Origin: Hypericibacter sp049323455
Lineage (GTDB): Bacteria > Pseudomonadota > Alphaproteobacteria > Dongiales > Dongiaceae
Length of the DNA stretch: 64,000 bases
Reading direction: 5' to 3'
Assembly: GCA_049323455.1 (NCBI GenBank)
Contig: JBMONF010000019.1
Location: forward strand, 62,001 to 126,000
Position numbers and translations under genes: made by a program. Shown here piece after piece: positions 59,260 to 64,000 of this stretch. A model generated the notes under the pieces. It ran no database searches and was not told the DNA's origin. It was given only the letters and a program-made list of their open reading frames with translations. The stretch's first letter is position 1, and each line of letters starts with the position of its first letter.

Positions 59260-59651
59260 GGCTCTTGCCTCCCGAACGGGAAAATGACGTTTCACCGCCG
59301 CCGTTCATGACGGCGGTCGCGAGGACGAGGCAGGCTTGCCGAAACGACGAACGACGCTGCGGCAAGTCTGCCGAACTGGGCGTTCGCTTCTTGACGGGGC
59401 TTCTTGGCTCGACCGGAGAATCTTTCGGCCGGGGATCGACCCCGTATCGCCGCATGCGACTCTAGGCCCGTCTGTCCCCGCGGCACAAGTGAACTTCGCG
59501 CGACAATTCGTCCTTCTAACGCTTGTGGGTGCGACGCGCGAACTCTTCGATGGGTTGACGAAGCGCGACGAGATCGTGACGCCTTCATCGGTCATTAAGG
59601 CGCGCGGATTAGCCTCGTTCCCGCCTCGCGCCATCTCTTGGAGAAAGTCCC
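59260..59651. other. Intergenic, no gene recognised
   Basis: 392 bp between the divergent phasin and a small unknown gene. Overlapping short frames on both strands lack family features. Probably holds both promoters; no strong motif identified. Confidence 0.4.
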
Positions 59652-59900
59652 GTGACCGATTCCGCCCGCAGCGCCCGCGTCGCCGCTCTCTGGATGGTGC
59701 ATGGCTCGACGTTGAGCCAATTGCTGCGCGCGCATGGGCGCGAGGCGCATGCTGCAAACCTCGACGCGGCGCTGGGCGAGGTCGCCGCCATCATCGCCGC
59801 CGAGATCGGCCAGCCCGCCCTCACCGAAGCCATCGACTGGGTGAGCGATCAGCTCTGGGACCGGCCGGGGATCAGCACGCCGAGCCCGGCGCGGCACTAG
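59652..59900 (+). CDS. Small hypothetical protein
   Basis: 82 aa from GTG 59652, with GGAG 9 nt upstream. MTDSARSARVAALWMVHGSTLSQLLRAHGREAHAANLDAALGEVAAIIAAEIGQP is helical and mildly acidic; no family recognised. The gene ends shortly before a MITE-like repeat element. Coding bias is plausible but not conclusive. Confidence 0.45.
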   Translation: MTDSARSARVAALWMVHGSTLSQLLRAHGREAHAANLDAALGEVAAIIAAEIGQPALTEAIDWVSDQLWDRPGISTPSPARH

Positions 59901-59943
59901 GTAGATTCGGAACGGATCCAAGATTCTTCGTCGCCCTGCGAAA

Positions 59944-60337
59944 GCGCTAGGGCATGCACGCAACGTCTTTCCTTATTCGTCATCCCAGACGCTAGGCGAG
60001 CCCAAAGCCCCAAAGGGCTTGGTCCCTTGGGGCTTTGGGTTTGCGAGCCTTGCGACCTGCCTTCGCCGACCTTCCTTCGCCCGCCGGAGCACGGCTGAGA
60101 CGCTGTACCGAGTGCTTAGCAGCGGGCTTCGCGAAGGCGGGAGCGAAGCCGCTTCGGGTTCGCGCAAGCAGGTCCGGGATCCATGGACCACCAAGCTCGC
60201 CATCGGCATGGATGCCGGATAGCTCGGTTTGCCAACGAAATCGAAGATTTCGGGCGTGAAACTTGTCCTCGGGCCGGCCTTCGGCCGGACCCGGGGGCCG
60301 GCTTCCGGGATGACGACTTATGTGCATGCCCTAGCGC
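59944..60337. mobile_element. MITE-like element, 394 bp, 16-bp perfect terminal inverted repeats
   Basis: GCGCTAGGGCATGCAC (59944-59959) and GTGCATGCCCTAGCGC (60322-60337) are exact inverted copies. Inside them CGTCATCCC (59978-59986) and GGGATGACG (60307-60315) form a second inverted pair, and a strong hairpin sits at 60001-60039. No gene is inside. No clear target-site duplication is visible. Confidence 0.65.
60001..60039. repeat. Long hairpin inside the MITE-like element
   Basis: CCCAAAGCCCCAAAGGG (60001-60017), loop CTTGGT, and CCCTTGGGGCTTTGGG (60024-60039) pair over about 16 bp with one bulge. No T-tract follows, so it looks like a structural repeat rather than a terminator. Confidence 0.7.
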
Positions 60338-60445
60338 GGAAGCGGGGCCCCAGGGCCGCCGCATGTCACTCGCCGCTGGGTTCCCGCTTTCGAACGACAA
60401 CGAGTTGCGATTCCGACCGAGCGAAAAGCGCTCCGACCGAACCTC

Positions 60446-62848
60446 TCAGCTCCTGAGCACCGCGCCGGTGGCCTTGGCGACGGCGGCCACGATCTTTTGC
60501 GACACCGCCTCGATCTCGGCGTCGGTCAGGGTGCGGTCGGTCGACTGCAGCGTGACCGAGATCGCCACCGACTTCTTGCCCGCCTCGATGCGCTCGCCCT
60601 CGTAGAGATCGAACAGGCTGACGCTCTGGATCAGCGCCTTGTCGGCGCCCTTGGCCGCGCGGATCAGCTTCTCCGCCGGCTGGTCGGCCGCGACCAGGAA
60701 GGCGAAGTCGCGCTCCACCGGCTGGAAGGCCGAGGCCTTCAAGGGCGGACGCTGCGGCCCGGCCTTGACCTTGGGCTGCGGGATTGCATCGAGCAGCACC
60801 TCGAAGCCCACGGCCGGCCCGTCCAGATCGAGCGCCTTGAGCACGCGCGGATGGATGGCGCCGAAGCGCGCCAGCACGCTCGGCCCCAGCCGGAACTGGC
60901 CCGACTGGCCCGGGTGATACCAGGCCGGCGCATCGGCCGTGGCCTGCAGGTTCTCGACCGGCGCGCCCAAAACCGCGAGCAGCCCCTGCGCATCCGCCTT
61001 GGCGTCGAAGGCGTCGACGGCGCGGGGTTTCTCGCGCCAATGGCGCGGACCGGTCATGCCGCAGCGAATTCCCGCCGCCGCCGCCGCCTGCCCTTCGATC
61101 GTGGCGTCGGCATATTGCGGCCCCACCTCGAACAGGCCCAGATCGGCGATCCCGCGCGCGGCGTTGCGCGCCGCAGCCATCAGCAGGTTGGGCAGAATCG
61201 AAGGCCGCATCACGTCGAGCTCGGCCGAGATCGGGTTGGCCAGCGTCAGTTCGGGCTTGGTGCCGCCGAAGAGCGCCACCGCGCGCGAGTCGGCGAAGGA
61301 GTAGGTCACGGCCTCGAGCAGGCCGCGTGCGGCCAGGATCCGCTTGGCCTGCTGCGCCCGGCGCTGGCCGAGGGTCATGGCGGGCTCGGGCAGCGGCGTC
61401 TCGCGCTCGAGCGGCACCGCGGGCACGGCGTCGTAGCCCTTCACCCGCACCACCTCCTCGACGAGGTCGGCCTCGCCCTCGATGTCCGCGCGCCAGGACG
61501 GTGGCGTCACGGCCAGACGCGGGCCCTCCGGCGCCACCTCGCAACCGAGGCTCTCGAGGATGCGCGTCGATTCCGCCGCCGGCAGGTCGAGCCCGCCCAG
61601 GGCGAATACGCGCTCGGGCCTGAGATGGAGCCTGCGGCGCCATTCCGGCAGGGCGCCGGCGCTGACCACATGGCTGGCCTCGCCGCCGCAGAGATCGCGG
61701 ACGAGCCTCGCCGCGATTTCGGCGCCCCACTCGGCCGAGACCGGATCGAGGCCGCGCTCGAAACGGTAGCGCGCGTCGCTCTCGATGCCGAGCTTGCGGC
61801 CCGTCGCCGCCACCCGCTTGGGGTCGAACAGCGCCACCTCGAGAAAGACGTTGGTGGTGGCCTCGGTGCAGCCCGAATGCTCGCCGCCCATGATGCCGCC
61901 GATGCCGTGCACGGCCTCGGCATCGGCGATCACCACCGTCTCGCCATCGAGGCGGTAGGTGCGGCCGTCGAGCGCCAGTATCTCCTCGCCCTCGCGCGCA
62001 AGGCGCATGGTGGGATCGCCCGCGAGCTTGTCGGCGTCGAACACATGGAGCGGGCGGCCGAGATCGAAGGTCACATAGTTGGTGATGTCGACCAGCGCCG
62101 AGATCGGCCTCAGGCCTATCGCGATCAGCCGGTCCTTGAGCCATCGCGGGCTGGGGCCGTTCCTCACGCCCTTGAAGTAGCGCCCCACCACATAGGGGCA
62201 GGCGTTCTCGGCACCCGCCGGCAGGTCGCGCTTCCAGGTGATCGGGCTGTCGAAGGTGCCGGCGATCTTCCCGGCGGCGAAGGGCTTGAGCTTCCCCAGG
62301 CCCGCCGCCGCCAGGTCGCGCGCGATGCCGCGCACGCCCAGGCAGTCGGCCCGGTCGGCGGTGACGGCGACGTCGAACACCGGATCGTCGAGCCCCGTCA
62401 CCTTGGCGAAAGGCTGGCCCACCGGCGCGTCGGCCGGCAGCTCGATGATGCCCTCGTGATCCTGGCCCAGCCCCATCTCGCGCGCCGAGCAGAGCATGCC
62501 GTTCGATTCGACGCCGCGGATCACGCCCTTCTTGAGGTCGAGCCCGGTGCCGGGGATGTGGCTGCCGACCGGCGCGAACACGCTCTTCATGCCGGTGCGC
62601 GCGTTGGGCGCGCCGCACACCACATGCACCAGGCCCTCGCCGGTATCGACGATGCACACGCGCAGGCGGTCCGCGTTGGGATGGGGCTTCGCCTCCACCA
62701 CATAGCCGACGCGGAAAGGCGCCAGGTCCTTCGACCGATCGACGACGCTCTCGACCTCGAGGCCGAGGCTCGTGAGCTTCTCGGCGATCGCCGCGGCATC
62801 GGCCGCCGTGTCGAGGTGATCCTTGAGCCAGGCGAGGGTGAATTTCAT
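60446..62848 (-). CDS. pheT: Phenylalanine-tRNA ligase beta subunit
   Basis: 800 aa, standard length. The N-terminal MKFTLAWLKDHLDT, an EMAPII-like tRNA-binding domain (about 40-150: VDTGEGLVHVVCGAPN, IPGTGLDLKKGVIRGVESNGMLCSAREMGL), the B3/B4 editing region, the B5 domain and the C-terminal FDX-ACB domain (RDFAFLVAADQPAEKLI) are in order. The ATG overlaps the pheS stop (ATGA). The enzyme forms the (alpha-beta)2 PheRS complex. Confidence 0.98.
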   Translation of the reverse strand: MKFTLAWLKDHLDTAADAAAIAEKLTSLGLEVESVVDRSKDLAPFRVGYVVEAKPHPNADRLRVCIVDTGEGLVHVVCGAPNARTGMKSVFAPVGSHIPGTGLDLKKGVIRGVESNGMLCSAREMGLGQDHEGIIELPADAPVGQPFAKVTGLDDPVFDVAVTADRADCLGVRGIARDLAAAGLGKLKPFAAGKIAGTFDSPITWKRDLPAGAENACPYVVGRYFKGVRNGPSPRWLKDRLIAIGLRPISALVDITNYVTFDLGRPLHVFDADKLAGDPTMRLAREGEEILALDGRTYRLDGETVVIADAEAVHGIGGIMGGEHSGCTEATTNVFLEVALFDPKRVAATGRKLGIESDARYRFERGLDPVSAEWGAEIAARLVRDLCGGEASHVVSAGALPEWRRRLHLRPERVFALGGLDLPAAESTRILESLGCEVAPEGPRLAVTPPSWRADIEGEADLVEEVVRVKGYDAVPAVPLERETPLPEPAMTLGQRRAQQAKRILAARGLLEAVTYSFADSRAVALFGGTKPELTLANPISAELDVMRPSILPNLLMAAARNAARGIADLGLFEVGPQYADATIEGQAAAAAGIRCGMTGPRHWREKPRAVDAFDAKADAQGLLAVLGAPVENLQATADAPAWYHPGQSGQFRLGPSVLARFGAIHPRVLKALDLDGPAVGFEVLLDAIPQPKVKAGPQRPPLKASAFQPVERDFAFLVAADQPAEKLIRAAKGADKALIQSVSLFDLYEGERIEAGKKSVAISVTLQSTDRTLTDAEIEAVSQKIVAAVAKATGAVLRS

Positions 62849-63993
62849 CGCGACGCCCCCACCAGGCTCGGTATGTCGAGCGGCTGGAAGCCGTAATGCG
62901 CGAGCCAGCGCGCATCGGCCTCGAAAAAGGTGCGCAAATCGGGAATGCCGTATTTCAGCATGGCGATACGCTCGATCCCCATGCCGAAGGCGAAGCCCTG
63001 ATAGCGCATCGGGTCGACGCCGACCATCTCGAGCACCTTGGGATGGACCATGCCGCAGCCCAGGATCTCGAGCCAGTCGCCGTAATTGCCGAGCTTGAGC
63101 TCGCCGCCCTTGCGCGAGCAGCCGATATCGACCTCGGCCGAAGGCTCGGTGAAGGGGAAGAAGCTCGGGCGGAAGCGCACCGGCAGGTCGGCCACGCCGA
63201 AGAAGGCGCGGCAGAACTCGATCAGGCAGCCCTTGAGATGGCCCATATGGGTCTTCTCGTCCACCACCAGCCCCTCGACCTGGTGGAACATGGGCGTGTG
63301 GGTCATGTCGGAATCGCAGCGATAGGTGCGCCCCGGCGCGATCACGCGCAGCGGCGGCTTGTGCCGCGTCATATGGCGGATCTGCACCGGCGAGGTGTGG
63401 GTGCGCAGGAGCTTGCGCCCCTCGAGATCCGTCGGCGTTGCGGCCTTGCCGTATTTTCTCTCACCCTCCTCTTCCGCACCGAGGGCAACGGGGTTGGTGG
63501 GGCGGCCGTTGCTCGAGGTGCCCAAGTAAAACGTATCGTGCATCTGCCGCGCCGGATGATCGGGCGGAATGTTGAGGGCGGTGAAGTTGTAGAAGTCCTC
63601 CTCGATGTCGGGCCCTTCGGCCACCTTGAAGCCCATCTCGCCGAAGATGGCGATGACCTCGTCGATGGTCTGGCTGATGGGGTGGAGCCGCCCCTGCGGC
63701 TCGGGCTTCACCGGCAGGGTCATGTCGAGCCGCTCGCGTGCGAGCCGGGCGTCGATCTCGGCCTCGGCGAGCTCGGCCTTGCGCGCCTCGATCGCGGCCG
63801 CGACCGCGTCCTTGAGCTGATTGAGCCGCGCGCCCGCGGCCTTGCGCTCGTCGGGCGAGAGGCCGCCCAGGCCTTTCATCAGGAGGGAGATCTCGCCCTT
63901 GCGGCCCAGCGCCTCGACCCGCACGACCTCGAGCGCGTCGAGGCCGGTTGCGGCCCGAACCGCACCGAGCCACTTTTTTTCCAATCCGCTCAC
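62845..63993 (-). CDS. pheS: Phenylalanine-tRNA ligase alpha subunit
   Basis: 382 aa if it starts at GTG 63993; GAGG lies only 2 nt upstream, so the true start may be a few codons further, beyond the window. The N-terminal coiled coil (EVVRVEALGRKGEISLLMKGLGGLSPDERK), HPISQTIDEVIAIFGEMGF, class II motif 2 (RTYRCDSDMTHTPMFHQVEGLVVDEKT) and motif 3 (GFAFGMGIERIAMLKYGI) are clear. A catalytic subunit of PheRS, coupled to pheT by ATGA. Confidence 0.97.
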   Translation of the reverse strand: MSGLEKKWLGAVRAATGLDALEVVRVEALGRKGEISLLMKGLGGLSPDERKAAGARLNQLKDAVAAAIEARKAELAEAEIDARLARERLDMTLPVKPEPQGRLHPISQTIDEVIAIFGEMGFKVAEGPDIEEDFYNFTALNIPPDHPARQMHDTFYLGTSSNGRPTNPVALGAEEEGERKYGKAATPTDLEGRKLLRTHTSPVQIRHMTRHKPPLRVIAPGRTYRCDSDMTHTPMFHQVEGLVVDEKTHMGHLKGCLIEFCRAFFGVADLPVRFRPSFFPFTEPSAEVDIGCSRKGGELKLGNYGDWLEILGCGMVHPKVLEMVGVDPMRYQGFAFGMGIERIAMLKYGIPDLRTFFEADARWLAHYGFQPLDIPSLVGASR

Positions 63994-64000
63994 ATCCTCG

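Noticed and set aside
60001..60039. Rho-independent terminator
   Set aside because: Strong stem but no T-tract, and it lies inside a repeat element.
1..64000. CRISPR array
   Set aside because: No regularly spaced direct repeats were seen anywhere; local repeats are palindromic or paired only.

Overview
The window is a high-GC chromosomal segment of a Gram-negative alphaproteobacterium, most likely Rhodospirillales-like (inference). The signs are dense, mostly overlapping genes with strong G/C third-position bias, an NsrR/FNR-type regulatory style, a phasin, adjacent pheS-pheT, lepA, DUF2267, and an outer-membrane exopolysaccharide (EPS) export system. All functional calls come from reading motifs and gene context; no database search was run.

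Layout. (1) 1-7014: a tightly coupled sugar-nucleotide operon of methyltransferase, SIS isomerase, HAD phosphatase, transaldolase, two SDR epimerases and a nucleotidyltransferase-kinase fusion, with a divergent Gfo/Idh/MocA oxidoreductase. The enzyme set suggests a nucleotide-activated long-chain sugar (heptose or octose), analogous to ADP-heptose synthesis and to the octose branch of lincomycin synthesis. (2) 7069-15460: a PAP2 phosphatase with two tandem ELM1-family proteins, an MsbA-type ABC exporter, and an MBOAT plus SGNH-like acylation pair. (3) 16061-37009: an EPS locus. It holds an outer-membrane beta-barrel protein, Wza, Wzc and Wzy homologues, asparagine synthase, glycosyltransferases and a methyltransferase. 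A seven-gene minus-strand operon follows: initiating phosphotransferase, heparinase II/III-like lyase, AlgD-like GDP-mannose dehydrogenase, glycosyltransferase, exported GH10 glycosidase, sulfotransferase and Wzx flippase. The predicted product is a uronic-acid-containing, possibly acetylated and sulfated EPS with its own trimming enzymes.

(4) 37274-48911: metabolism and stress. A PaaK-like ligase, a DUF2267 protein and an amino-acid dehydrogenase precede a branched-chain-type 2-oxoacid dehydrogenase operon (E1alpha, E1beta, E2) with a perfect FNR-type box upstream. Then come an acyltransferase, an unusual AMP-ligase/acyl-carrier/PlsC fusion, and a divergent ribosome-hibernation plus cold-shock fusion protein. 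An FNR-type box lies between the last two. (5) 49230-50200: a short A+T-richer patch with an unknown protein and a GIY-YIG protein next to tRNA-Ser(GGA). (6) 50475-52247: a nitric-oxide module with an RIC/YtfE-type di-iron repair protein, a truncated globin, an NsrR-type regulator and a matching operator. (7) 52357-55343: an HxlR regulator, a small membrane protein with a decayed partial copy nearby, and a DUF2182-DUF1326 pair. (8) 55344-63993: housekeeping genes (lepA, pheT, pheS) interspersed with a TetR regulator, a LysE exporter, a phasin and a MITE-like element with perfect 16-bp terminal inverted repeats.
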